Shown piece by piece: positions 35,514 to 44,283 of a stretch of 64,000 bases of DNA. The stretch's first letter is position 1, and each line of letters begins with the position of its first letter. The translations under genes were made by a program, and so were the position numbers. Source of the stretch: Maritimibacter harenae (GTDB taxonomy: Bacteria > Pseudomonadota > Alphaproteobacteria > Rhodobacterales > Rhodobacteraceae); NCBI RefSeq assembly GCF_009882975.1, contig NZ_WTUX01000010.1, positions 120,599-184,598 on the forward strand, read 5' to 3'. The notes under the pieces were generated by a model that saw only the letters and a program-made list of their open reading frames with translations, was not told the DNA's origin and searched no databases.

Positions 35514-38308
35514 TGTTCACCCTGGGCCCCATCGGCTTCGTCACGCCGTGGCTTCTGGCCGCGCTCGTCGCGCTGCCGGTCCTGTGGCTGATCCTGCGCG
35601 CCATCCCGCCCGCGCCGATCCGCCGGGCGTTCCCCGGGGTCGCGCTTCTGTTGGGACTCGAGGACGAGGACAGCGAAGCCGACCGCACCCCGTGGTGGCT
35701 GCTTCTTCTGCGCATGCTCGCGGTCGGGGCGATGATCCTCGGCTTCGCGGGGCCGGTCCTGAACCCCGACCCGGTCCAGTCCGGATCGGGGCCGCTCGTC
35801 GTGCTGGTCGATGACAGCTATGCCGCCGCCCCCGACTGGGCCGCGCGGCTGGATGCAGCCGAGCAGCGGCTCGAGGCGGCCGCGGCTTCCGGCCGCCGGG
35901 TCGCGGTGGTGGCGCTCAATGACCTGCCGCCGGAGGGTGGCCTGCCGCTGCGCGCCGCATCCGACGCCCAGGCGCGGCTCGAAGGGTTGCTGCCGAAGGC
36001 GTGGCCGGTGGATCACGCCCCGGCGCTCGAGTGGCTCGACACCGTCGAGGGCGGGTTCGAGACGCTTTGGATCTCTGACGGTCTTGCCGGCAGTGACCGC
36101 GCCGCATTGGCGCGTGAGCTTCAGGCGCGCGGCGGGTTGACCGTGATGGAGCCGCCGAGCCCGCGCATCGGGTTGCAGCCTGCGCGCATTGCCGACGGCA
36201 TGGTGCGCCTGTCCGCCACCCGTTCGCGCGCCGAAGCGCCGCAGGAGATCGAGGTGACCGGGCAGGGGCCGGACCCCGCGGGGATCGAACGAGAACTGGC
36301 GCGCGCGACGCTCACCTTCGAACAGGGCGCGACCGAGGCGGTGGCGGAAATCTCGCTCCCGCCCGAACTGCGCAACCGGATCGATCGCTTCGAGGTCGAG
36401 GGGGTGCGCAGCGCGGGCACCGTGAGCCTGACCGACGACACCCTGCGCCGGCGCAAGGTAGCGTTGATCGGCGGGGCGAGCGAGGAGGGGCTGGAACTGC
36501 TCTCGCCGCTTCACTACCTGCGCGAGGCGCTGGAGCCCACGGCGGACGTGCTGGAAGGCACCCTGTCCGATCTCATCGCGGCAAGCCCGGACGTTTTCAT
36601 CCTGGCCGATGTCGCCGCGCTCGCGCCGGGCGACAAGGACGCGCTCGAGGAATGGGTCGCCGAGGGCGGGCTGCTCCTGCGCTTCGCCGGGCCCCGCCTT
36701 GCCGCCGCCGATACCGGGCGCGGCGAGGTCGATCCGCTGCTTCCCGTGCGTCTGCGCGTGGGCGGGCGCGACGTGGGCGGCGCGATGAGCTGGGGTGAGC
36801 CGCGCGGTCTGGCGCCCTTCCCGGAAGACAGCCCGTTCTACGGTCTCGAGATCCCCGACGACGTGCAGGTGACGAGCCAGGTGTTGGCCGAGCCCGGCCC
36901 GCAGCTGGCCGAGCGCACGATCGCCGCACTGGCCGACGGGACGCCGCTTGTCACGCGCAAGACGCTGGCGGACGGGCAGGTGGTGCTGGTCCATGTCTCG
37001 GCCAACGCCGAATGGTCCACCCTGCCGCTCTCGGGCCTCTTCGTGCAGATGCTCGAACGGCTCGCCGTGTCCACGCGCACCGGCGCGCCTGAGGCGGGGG
37101 AGCTCGAGGGCACGACCTGGGTGCCCGAGACGCTGCTCGACGGGTTCGGTTCGCTCGACGATGCCGGCGAGCGCCCCGGCGTGGCCGGGGAACGGCTGAC
37201 CGGCACGGTCGGACCGGACCTGCCGCCGGGCCTCTATGCCGACGAGGATCGGCGCGTCGCGGTGAACGTGATCGGCGAGGACGACGTGCTTCGTCCCGCC
37301 TCCTGGCCCGCCGCCGTCACACCCGAATGGGCCGGCGAGCGCGAGGAAACCGACCTCTCCGGGCTGCTTCTGCTGCTGGCGCTCGCCGCGTTGGCGGTGG
37401 ACGTGATCGCCTCGCTCTATCTCAGCGGGCGGCTGACGCGCGGCGGGGACGGCGGCAAGGCAGCCGCGACGGCGGCGCTCTTCGGGATCGCCCTGATGAT
37501 CGCACCCGAGGCGCGTGCGCAGGAGGCCGCGACGCCGACGGAAAGCCCCGAGGCCGCCCCGATCGCGGCGGCGAGCGAGGTGACACTGGCCTTCGTGCGC
37601 ACCGGCGACCCCGAGCTCGACCGGGTGAGCGAGGCGGGGCTCCTGGGGCTCAGCCAGCAATTGTTCCAGCGCACCTCGGTCGAGCCGAACCCGCCGGTGG
37701 GCGTCGACATCGAGAGCGACGAACTGGCGGTCTACCCGATCCTCTACTGGCCGGTATCGGCCGAGCAACCCGCGCCGTCTGCCGAAGCCTATGCCAAGCT
37801 CAACGCCTACCTGCGCGGTGGCGGGATGATCGTCTTCGACACGAGGGACGGCGACGTGGCCGGGTTCGGCTCGAGCGCGACACCGGAGGGCTCGCGCCTG
37901 CGGACCCTCGCGCGTCCGCTCGACATTCCGCCGCTCGAACCGGTGCCGGAGGACCACGTGCTCACGCGCACCTTCTACCTGCTTTCGGACTTCCCCGGCC
38001 GCTACTTCGGCCAGGCCGTCTGGGTCGAGGCGAGCCCGCCGGACGCGGAACGCGCGGAAGGCATGCCGTTCCGCAACCTCAATGACGGGGTGACGCCGGT
38101 GATCATCGGCGGCAACGATTGGGCGTCCGCCTGGGCCGTGAACGAGAACGGCACGCCGATGCTGCCGGTCGGGCGCGGCTTCGCGGGCGAGCGCCAGCGC
38201 GAGATCGCCTATCGCTTCGGCGTGAACCTCGTGATGCACGTGCTCACGGGCAACTACAAATCCGACCAGGTCCACGTGCCGGCATTGCTGGAAAGGCTCG
38301 GACAATGA
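35513..38308 (+). CDS. Membrane protein with BatA-like N-terminus and DUF4159 domain
   Basis: This 931-residue protein has two N-terminal membrane segments of the aerotolerance-regulator (BatA) type: FVTPWLLAALVALPVLWLIL and, about 60 residues on, LLLLRMLAVGAMILGFAG. A long periplasmic-like part with a vWA-like region (VLVDDSYAA) follows. Another membrane segment (about 620-640, LLLLLALAALAVDVIASLYL) precedes a C-terminal DUF4159 domain (from about 690, with LNAYLRGGGMIVFDTRDGD). It is translationally coupled to its neighbours by 1- and 4-base overlaps. The role is probably in a MoxR-dependent envelope complex; no enzymatic activity can be assigned. Confidence 0.88.
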   Translation: MFTLGPIGFVTPWLLAALVALPVLWLILRAIPPAPIRRAFPGVALLLGLEDEDSEADRTPWWLLLLRMLAVGAMILGFAGPVLNPDPVQSGSGPLVVLVDDSYAAAPDWAARLDAAEQRLEAAAASGRRVAVVALNDLPPEGGLPLRAASDAQARLEGLLPKAWPVDHAPALEWLDTVEGGFETLWISDGLAGSDRAALARELQARGGLTVMEPPSPRIGLQPARIADGMVRLSATRSRAEAPQEIEVTGQGPDPAGIERELARATLTFEQGATEAVAEISLPPELRNRIDRFEVEGVRSAGTVSLTDDTLRRRKVALIGGASEEGLELLSPLHYLREALEPTADVLEGTLSDLIAASPDVFILADVAALAPGDKDALEEWVAEGGLLLRFAGPRLAAADTGRGEVDPLLPVRLRVGGRDVGGAMSWGEPRGLAPFPEDSPFYGLEIPDDVQVTSQVLAEPGPQLAERTIAALADGTPLVTRKTLADGQVVLVHVSANAEWSTLPLSGLFVQMLERLAVSTRTGAPEAGELEGTTWVPETLLDGFGSLDDAGERPGVAGERLTGTVGPDLPPGLYADEDRRVAVNVIGEDDVLRPASWPAAVTPEWAGEREETDLSGLLLLLALAALAVDVIASLYLSGRLTRGGDGGKAAATAALFGIALMIAPEARAQEAATPTESPEAAPIAAASEVTLAFVRTGDPELDRVSEAGLLGLSQQLFQRTSVEPNPPVGVDIESDELAVYPILYWPVSAEQPAPSAEAYAKLNAYLRGGGMIVFDTRDGDVAGFGSSATPEGSRLRTLARPLDIPPLEPVPEDHVLTRTFYLLSDFPGRYFGQAVWVEASPPDAERAEGMPFRNLNDGVTPVIIGGNDWASAWAVNENGTPMLPVGRGFAGERQREIAYRFGVNLVMHVLTGNYKSDQVHVPALLERLGQ

Positions 38309-40380
38309 ACGCCTCGTCGATCATCTTCGACCCGGCCTTCCCCTGGCCGGTGATCTGGGCCGCCGCCGCGCTCATCGGCGCGCTGCTGGTCTTCGCGCTC
38401 TGGCGCGGGCTGAAGGGCTGGGCGCTGCGCATGCTGGGGGCGGCCGCGCTCCTCCTCGCGCTCGCGGGCCCGTCCCTCCAGATGGAAGATCGCGCGCCCG
38501 AGGGCGACATCATGCTGGCCATCGTGGACGAAAGCGCCTCGCAGGGCCTGTCTGACCGCGAAGCGCAGACCGAGGCGGCGCTGGACGCGCTCACCGCCCG
38601 CGTCGGCGCGACCGAGGGGCTCGAACTGCGCGTCACCCGCATGGGCGACGGCGAGGACAACCGCGGCTCTCTCCTGATGACCACGCTGGCCGAGGCGCTG
38701 GCCGAGGTTCCGCGCGACCGGGTCGCGGGGATGGTCCTGATCTCCGACGGCCGCCTTCATGACCTGGAGGCCGCACCGGACCTGCCCGCGCCGCTCCACC
38801 TCCTGCGCACCGGTCGCGAGGGGGACTGGGACCGGCGGCTGGAGGTCACCAACGCGCCGGCCTTCGGCATCCTCGACGAGGAGCAGGAGATCGGGCTTCG
38901 CATCGACGACATGGGCGCGGCCCCCGAATCGGGCCGGGTTGAGCTCACCATCTCGATCGACGGGGAGGAGCCCGAAGTCTTCGACGTGCCGACGGGCGTC
39001 GAGCTGACGCTGCCGATCACGCTGACCCACGGCGGGCAGAACGTGATCCAGTTCACCACGCCCGCGGTCGACGGCGAGCTGACCGACCGCAACAACGCGG
39101 CCGTGGTGACGATGAACGGCGTGCGCGACCGGCTGCGGGTTCTGCTCGTGTCCGGCGAGCCGCATCCGGGCACCCGCACGTGGCGCAACCTGCTCAAATC
39201 CGACAGCGCGGTGGACCTCGTCCATTTCACCATCCTGCGCCCGCCGGAGAAGCAGGACGGCGTGCCGGTCAACGAGCTCAGCCTCATCGCCTTCCCGACG
39301 CAGGAACTCTTCATGGAGAAGATCGACGAGTTCGATCTGATCATCTTCGACCGCTACAAGCTGCGCGGCATCCTGCCCGCGAGCTACCTTGCTTCGGTGA
39401 GCGCCTACATCAACGAAGGCGGCGCGGTGCTCGTGGCGGCAGGCCCGGACCTTGCCTCGGCCCAGAGCCTCGCACGGTCGCCGCTGGGGCAGGTGCTGCC
39501 GGGTGCGCCGACCGCGCGGGTGCGTGAAGAGGCCTATGCGCCCGAAGTGTCCGAACTGGGCCAGCGTCATCCCGTTACCCGCGGCCTGACCGAATTCGCC
39601 CCCGAAGGCGGATGGGGCCGCTGGATGCGGCTCGTCGAGCTGGAGGAGACCTCCGGCATGACGGTGATGGAGGGTCTGGACGACCTGCCGCTCCTCACCC
39701 TCGACCGCGTGGGCGACGGGCGCGTGGCGCTCCTGGCGTCCGATCACGCCTGGCTGTGGGATCGGGGTTTCGAGGGCGGCGGTCCGCAACTCGAACTCCT
39801 GCGCCGCCTGGCGCACTGGATGATGAAGGAGCCCGAGCTCGAGGAAGAGGCGCTGACGGCGCAGGCCACGGGCAACCAGGTCACCATCACTCGCCGCACG
39901 ATGGGCGAAGGCGGGCGCTCCGTCACCGTGACGCGCCCCGACGGTACCGAGGAAGAGGTGCAGATGGAAGAAGTCGCGCCGGGGCTCTACGAAGCCGAAT
40001 TCGCCTCGGCCCAGATCGGGCTCTTCCGGCTGGCCGAGGGCGAGGAGAACGCGGTGGTCGCGGTCGGCCCCGCCTCGCCCAAGGAATTCGAGGACACGAT
40101 CGCCTCTGGCGAGCCGCTTCAGCCAGTCATGGCGTCGATGCGCGGCGGCACGGCGGCGATCGAGGACGGGACGCCGGGCCTTCGCTCCGTGCGCTCCGGC
40201 CGGGCCGCGATCGGGCGCGGCTGGATCGGCTACACCCCGCGCGGGGCCTACGTGGTCGAAGCGTTGCGCGTCGTGCCGCTGGCGCCGCCGTGGCTGATGC
40301 TGCTGCTCGCCGCCGGCTTCGCGGTCGCCGCCTGGCTCTGGGAAGGGCGCGGGCGGTCGCGCAGGACGCAGGGCGCCTAG
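38305..40380 (+). CDS. Membrane protein with class I glutamine amidotransferase-like domain
   Basis: The 691-residue protein has two N-terminal membrane segments (WPVIWAAAALIGALLVFALW and LRMLGAAALLLALAG), a long soluble region and a single C-terminal anchor (PPWLMLLLAAGFAVAAWLW). Residues about 265-500 resemble the amidotransferase-like fold found in these MoxR-cluster proteins (VLLVSGEPHPGTRTWRNLL, then YINEGGAVLVAAGPD). The usual catalytic Cys-His-Glu triad is not recognisable, so this domain is probably structural. Its start overlaps the DUF4159 gene by 4 bases. It completes the four-gene MoxR operon. Confidence 0.85.
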   Translation: MNASSIIFDPAFPWPVIWAAAALIGALLVFALWRGLKGWALRMLGAAALLLALAGPSLQMEDRAPEGDIMLAIVDESASQGLSDREAQTEAALDALTARVGATEGLELRVTRMGDGEDNRGSLLMTTLAEALAEVPRDRVAGMVLISDGRLHDLEAAPDLPAPLHLLRTGREGDWDRRLEVTNAPAFGILDEEQEIGLRIDDMGAAPESGRVELTISIDGEEPEVFDVPTGVELTLPITLTHGGQNVIQFTTPAVDGELTDRNNAAVVTMNGVRDRLRVLLVSGEPHPGTRTWRNLLKSDSAVDLVHFTILRPPEKQDGVPVNELSLIAFPTQELFMEKIDEFDLIIFDRYKLRGILPASYLASVSAYINEGGAVLVAAGPDLASAQSLARSPLGQVLPGAPTARVREEAYAPEVSELGQRHPVTRGLTEFAPEGGWGRWMRLVELEETSGMTVMEGLDDLPLLTLDRVGDGRVALLASDHAWLWDRGFEGGGPQLELLRRLAHWMMKEPELEEEALTAQATGNQVTITRRTMGEGGRSVTVTRPDGTEEEVQMEEVAPGLYEAEFASAQIGLFRLAEGEENAVVAVGPASPKEFEDTIASGEPLQPVMASMRGGTAAIEDGTPGLRSVRSGRAAIGRGWIGYTPRGAYVVEALRVVPLAPPWLMLLLAAGFAVAAWLWEGRGRSRRTQGA

Positions 40381-40435
40381 CACCGGGGCCCGTGGGGGCC
40401 CCCCGCGCGCCGCGCGGTGCATGTGCCCGAAGGCG

Positions 40436-41131
40436 TCAGTCCACGTCCGGCTTGAGAAGGGTCATGCGGGACTTGGACGCGAACTCCCGACGCCACAGGA
40501 CCACGAAGGTGACCGCCGTGGAAAACAGCAAGGCGACAGGCCCGAGCAGCCAGGCGAGCGCGGCCATCGCGAAGTAGATCGCCCGAAGCCCGCGGTTGTA
40601 GCTGCGCGCGGCATTGATGTTGATTTCGGCGGCCTTCTCGGCGCGGGGGTAGGCCGAGGGCGCCTCCGGGTCGTTGGGGACCGAGGCCATGACGACGGCG
40701 CAGTAACCGAACAGGCGATGCGCCCAGACGAAGGCGAGGAACCCGCACGCCACCAGCAGGATCACCAGCAGGATCTTGGCTTCCCACACGTGTTCCGGCG
40801 CGGAGGCGGCGGTGAGGTCGGTCGCGACCCCTTCGAGCCGCTCGGTGTTGCCCAGCAACGCGAGCCCGCCGCCGATCGAAATCATGCAGGCCGAGGCGAA
40901 GAACGTGGTGCCCTGCCGGAGCGAGGCGAGCACGGAGCTGTCGAAGATGCGTGGCTGGCGCGTGACGTATTCGCGCATCCATTCGCGCCGGTAGCCCTTC
41001 ATCACCCGCGAGGTGGAGGGGCGCTTTTCGGACGGGTGTTCGATCATCCAACCGATCCCCTGCCAGGCCGCCAGCAGGACCAGCACCGCCGCCGCGTCGA
41101 AGAGCGTGAAACCGGCGAGGAACGGGGGCAT
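40436..41131 (-). CDS. DUF599 family membrane protein
   Basis: The 231-residue inner membrane protein has about four hydrophobic segments: FTLFDAAAVLVLLAAWQGIG near the start, TTFFASACMISIGGGLALLG, ILLVILLVACGFLAFVWAHR, and AIYFAMAALAWLLGPVALLF. The charged loop REYVTRQPRIFDSSVLASLR and the ARSYNRGLRAIYF block are family hallmarks. Function is unknown. Its ATG overlaps the stop of the HemJ/CopD-like gene (ATGA), so the two form a small operon divergent from glcD. Confidence 0.85.
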   Translation of the reverse strand: MPPFLAGFTLFDAAAVLVLLAAWQGIGWMIEHPSEKRPSTSRVMKGYRREWMREYVTRQPRIFDSSVLASLRQGTTFFASACMISIGGGLALLGNTERLEGVATDLTAASAPEHVWEAKILLVILLVACGFLAFVWAHRLFGYCAVVMASVPNDPEAPSAYPRAEKAAEININAARSYNRGLRAIYFAMAALAWLLGPVALLFSTAVTFVVLWRREFASKSRMTLLKPDVD

Positions 41132-41541
41132 CAGAACGGCTTCGCCACGACCGCCCAGAGGATCGCGATGACGACGAGCACGGAGACCTCGTTGAAGATC
41201 CTGAGATAGCGGTCGGTCCGGGAGAATTCGCCGCGCCGCGCCTTCACGACGAGGCGGCCGGTCATCACGTAATGCACCGCGAGCACGGCGACGAGGCTGA
41301 GCTTCAGCCAGACCCATGCGGGAAAGCCCAGCCACCAGGCGAGCCAGAGGCCGGTAATCAGCGCGATGACGCCGAGACCGGCGGAGAACCTGTAGAGCCG
41401 GAAGGTCAGATCGCCGATCGGGCCGTTGGCCGCGCGCCCGTCCCAATCACGTTTCCAGTAGATGATCGCGCGCGGGACCGCGAAGATCGACGTCATCCAG
41501 CCCATGACGCAGAGGATGTGTATGATCTTGACCCATGTCAT
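41131..41541 (-). CDS. HemJ/CopD-like four-helix membrane protein
   Basis: The 136-residue protein starts MTWVKIIHILCVMGWMTS, close to the beginning of HemJ (protoporphyrinogen oxidase) and CopD-like proteins. Four membrane segments are visible. His8, Arg24 and Lys80 sit where HemJ has its conserved histidine, arginine and lysine, so a haem- or porphyrin-related function is possible. It is not next to haem biosynthesis genes, unlike the usual alphaproteobacterial hemJ, so it may be a paralogue. It is the first gene of a two-gene unit with the DUF599 gene. Confidence 0.75.
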   Translation of the reverse strand: MTWVKIIHILCVMGWMTSIFAVPRAIIYWKRDWDGRAANGPIGDLTFRLYRFSAGLGVIALITGLWLAWWLGFPAWVWLKLSLVAVLAVHYVMTGRLVVKARRGEFSRTDRYLRIFNEVSVLVVIAILWAVVAKPF

Positions 41542-41642
41542 GGTGGCAACTGACCCGTTTCACGATTGAAGCGCAAGGGCCAAGCGCCGTTTGCCACGAG
41601 CGCGCCGCGGCTTTATGACGGGAAGGACAAGGGAGGTGCCCC

Positions 41643-43073
41643 ATGCAGATGCCCCAGCCGCGCGAGGAGCTTCTCGCCGCCAAGGACCGGATCGTCGCAC
41701 GCCTCGAGGAGGTTCTGCCAGACGATGCCGTGATCTCCGACGAGATCGAGCTCAAGGCCTATGAATGCGACGCTCTGAGCGCCTATCGCTGCCCGCCGCT
41801 CTGCGCCGTTCTGCCCGCCTCGACCGAGGAGGTCGCGGCGGTGATGAAGGTCTGCCACGAGGCGGGCGTGCCGGTGGTACCACGCGGCGCGGGCACGTCG
41901 CTGGCGGGCGGTGCGCTGCCCACGGCCGACAGCGTGATCCTGGGCGTCGCCCGGCTGAACGAGGTGCTCGAGACGGACTACGACAACCGCTTCATCCGGG
42001 TGCAGTCGGGGCGCACCAACCTGTCGGTGACCGGGGCGGTCGAGGCGGACGGATTCTTCTACGCACCCGACCCCTCGAGCCAGCTCGCCTGCGCCATCGC
42101 GGGCAACATCGCGATGAACTCCGGCGGCGCGCATTGCCTGAAGTACGGGGTGACGACGAACAACCTGCTGGGCGTGACGATGGTCATGGCCGACGGCGAG
42201 GTGGTCGAGATCGGCGGCCCATACCTCGATGCCGGGGGGCTCGACCTCCTGGGCCTCGTGTGCGGCTCGGAGGGACAGCTCGGCATCGTGACCGAGGCGA
42301 CCCTGCGCATCCTCGCCAAACCCGAGGGTGCGCGGCCGGTGCTGATCGGCTTCTCGTCCAACGTGGTGGCGGGCGCCTGCGTCTCCGACATCATCAAGAC
42401 CGGCATCGTGCCGGTGGCGATCGAGTTCATGGACCGGCCCTGCATCGAGGCGACGGAAGCCTTCGTCCACGCGGGCTACCCCGATTGCGAGGCGCTTCTC
42501 ATCATCGAGGTCGAGGGTTCGGACGCCGAGATCGAGGACCAGCTGTCGCGCATCGTCGCGATCGCGGAGCGTCACGACCCGGTGGAGATCCGCGAAAGCG
42601 CCTCGGCCGAGGAGAGCGCGAAAATCTGGCTCGGCCGCAAGTCGGCCTTCGGCGCGATGGGCCAGATCAACGACTACATGTGCCTCGACGGCACGATCCC
42701 GGTGAGCGAGCTGCCGCATGTGCTGGAGCGGATCGGGGAGCTCTCCGAGCACTACGGCCTGCGTGTCGGCAACGTGTTTCACGCCGGCGACGGCAACATG
42801 CATCCGCTGATCCTCTACAATGCCAACGAGCCAGGCCAGCTCGAGAAATGCGAGGCGATGGGGGCGGACATCCTCAGGCTCTGTGTCGAGGTCGGCGGCT
42901 GCCTGACCGGCGAGCACGGCGTGGGCGTCGAGAAGCGCGAGCTGATGGAGACCCAGTACGCGCCAGCCGACCTCGACATCCAGATGGCGGTCAAGGACGT
43001 GTTCGATCCCGGCTGGCTCCTGAACCCCGCGAAGGTCTTCCCGCTCGAGGTGAGCGCGTCGCGGCGCGCCTGA
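41643..43073 (+). CDS. glcD: Glycolate oxidase FAD-linked subunit GlcD
   Basis: The 476-residue subunit oxidises glycolate to glyoxylate. The FAD-binding_4 domain begins with the pyrophosphate loop VPVVPRGAGTSLAGGALP, followed by PDPSSQLACAIAGNIAMNSG. The C-terminal FAD oxidase domain ends with the metal/substrate motif NVFHAGDGNMHPLI and CLTGEHGVGVEKRELM. GGGAGGTGCCCC precedes the ATG. It heads the glcDEF operon; electrons pass through GlcE/GlcF to the respiratory chain. Growth on algal glycolate is a common trait of marine roseobacters, an inference from relatives. Confidence 0.95.
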   Translation: MQMPQPREELLAAKDRIVARLEEVLPDDAVISDEIELKAYECDALSAYRCPPLCAVLPASTEEVAAVMKVCHEAGVPVVPRGAGTSLAGGALPTADSVILGVARLNEVLETDYDNRFIRVQSGRTNLSVTGAVEADGFFYAPDPSSQLACAIAGNIAMNSGGAHCLKYGVTTNNLLGVTMVMADGEVVEIGGPYLDAGGLDLLGLVCGSEGQLGIVTEATLRILAKPEGARPVLIGFSSNVVAGACVSDIIKTGIVPVAIEFMDRPCIEATEAFVHAGYPDCEALLIIEVEGSDAEIEDQLSRIVAIAERHDPVEIRESASAEESAKIWLGRKSAFGAMGQINDYMCLDGTIPVSELPHVLERIGELSEHYGLRVGNVFHAGDGNMHPLILYNANEPGQLEKCEAMGADILRLCVEVGGCLTGEHGVGVEKRELMETQYAPADLDIQMAVKDVFDPGWLLNPAKVFPLEVSASRRA

Positions 43074-43081
43074 ACGGTCGA

Positions 43082-43154
43082 ACGGGCTTGCGCCCGTCCG
43101 ACCCGTCGGGGGGCCAGCCCCCCGACCCCCCCGAAGTATTTCTGGAACGATGAA
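43082..43154 (+). repeat. Dispersed two-hairpin intergenic repeat, copy 3
   Basis: ACGGGC/GCCCGT (43082-43097) is followed by a GTCGGGGGG/CCCCCCGAC stem, then CCGAAGTATTTCTGGAACGATGAAG. The final ATG of the element is the start codon used here for glcE. The element sits inside the glcD-glcE operon. Confidence 0.8.
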
Positions 43155-44283
43155 GATGAAGCGGATCGAGAGCGAGGCGGAGCTGGCCGAGGTGGTCGCG
43201 GGTGCGAACGGCGCGCTGCGCGTGAAGGGTGGCGGGACGCGCGACGTCGGCGCACCGGTCGTGGGCGAGGTGCTGGAGGTCGGGATCTCCGGCGTGACGC
43301 TCTACGAACCCGGGTCGCTCACGATGGTGGTGGGCGCGGGCACGCCGGTGGCCGAGATCGATGCGGTCCTTGCCGCGGAAGGCCAGCGGCTGGCGTTCGA
43401 GCCGATGGATCACCGGGTGTTGTTGGGGACCACCGGTGCGCCCACGATCGGCGGCGCGGTGGCCGCGAACGTCTCGGGCCCGCGGCGGATCCAGGCCGGA
43501 GCGGCGCGCGATTTCACGTTGGGCGCACGCTTCGTCGACGGGCAGGGCCGGATCGTGAAGAACGGGGGGCGGGTGATGAAGAACGTCACCGGCTATGATC
43601 TCGTGAAGCTGATGGCCGGGTCCTGGGGCACGCTGGGCGTGTTAACCGAGGTGAGCCTCAAGGTGCAGGCGCGGCCCGAGACGGAAGCCACGCTGGTGGC
43701 GGAGGGGTTGGATCCGCGTGCGGGCGTGGCGAAGCTGTCGGCCGCGCTGGGTTCGCCCTTCGACGTCACGGGGGCCGCCCACGAGGTGGGCGGGCGCACG
43801 CTCGTCCGGATCGAGGGGCTGACCGACCAGGTGGCCTATCGCACGGGCGCGCTGATGGACGGCGTGCTGGCCGGGTTCGAGCGCATCGAGGGCGACGCGA
43901 GCGCCGACGTGTGGGCCGGCATCCGGGACGTGGCGCCGCTGGCCGCGGCCGAGGGCGCGGTCTGGAAGGTCAGCGTGACGCCGGGCGACGGGCCGGCCTT
44001 GCTCGAGGCGCTGGGCGACCGGGTGCAGGGGGCGCTGATGGATTGGGGCGGCGGGCTGATCTGGCTGCGCGTGCCCGAACGCGGCAACTGCGCCGCGGGC
44101 GTCCTGCGCGAGGCGGTCGCGAAGGTGGGCGGTCACGCCACGCTCGTGCGGGCGAGCGCCGAGACCCGGGCGCAGGTGCCGGTGTTCCAGCCGCAACCGG
44201 CGCCGATCGCGGCGCTGAGCCGGCAGCTCAAGGCGAAATTCGATCCCCGGGGCATCCTGAACCCCGGGCTGATGGGGGTGTAA
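43150..44283 (+). CDS. glcE: Glycolate oxidase FAD-binding subunit GlcE
   Basis: The 377-residue second flavoprotein subunit of glycolate oxidase has a FAD-binding_4 domain with LRVKGGGTRDVGAPV, VVGAGTPVAEIDAVLAAEG and GAPTIGGAVAANVSGPRR, and the KNVTGYDLVKLMAGSWGTLG block shared by GlcE proteins. The start codon and weak ribosome site lie within a copy of the dispersed repeat; an in-frame ATG two codons later (43156) is equally possible. glcF follows directly after its stop. Confidence 0.94.
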   Translation: MKMKRIESEAELAEVVAGANGALRVKGGGTRDVGAPVVGEVLEVGISGVTLYEPGSLTMVVGAGTPVAEIDAVLAAEGQRLAFEPMDHRVLLGTTGAPTIGGAVAANVSGPRRIQAGAARDFTLGARFVDGQGRIVKNGGRVMKNVTGYDLVKLMAGSWGTLGVLTEVSLKVQARPETEATLVAEGLDPRAGVAKLSAALGSPFDVTGAAHEVGGRTLVRIEGLTDQVAYRTGALMDGVLAGFERIEGDASADVWAGIRDVAPLAAAEGAVWKVSVTPGDGPALLEALGDRVQGALMDWGGGLIWLRVPERGNCAAGVLREAVAKVGGHATLVRASAETRAQVPVFQPQPAPIAALSRQLKAKFDPRGILNPGLMGV

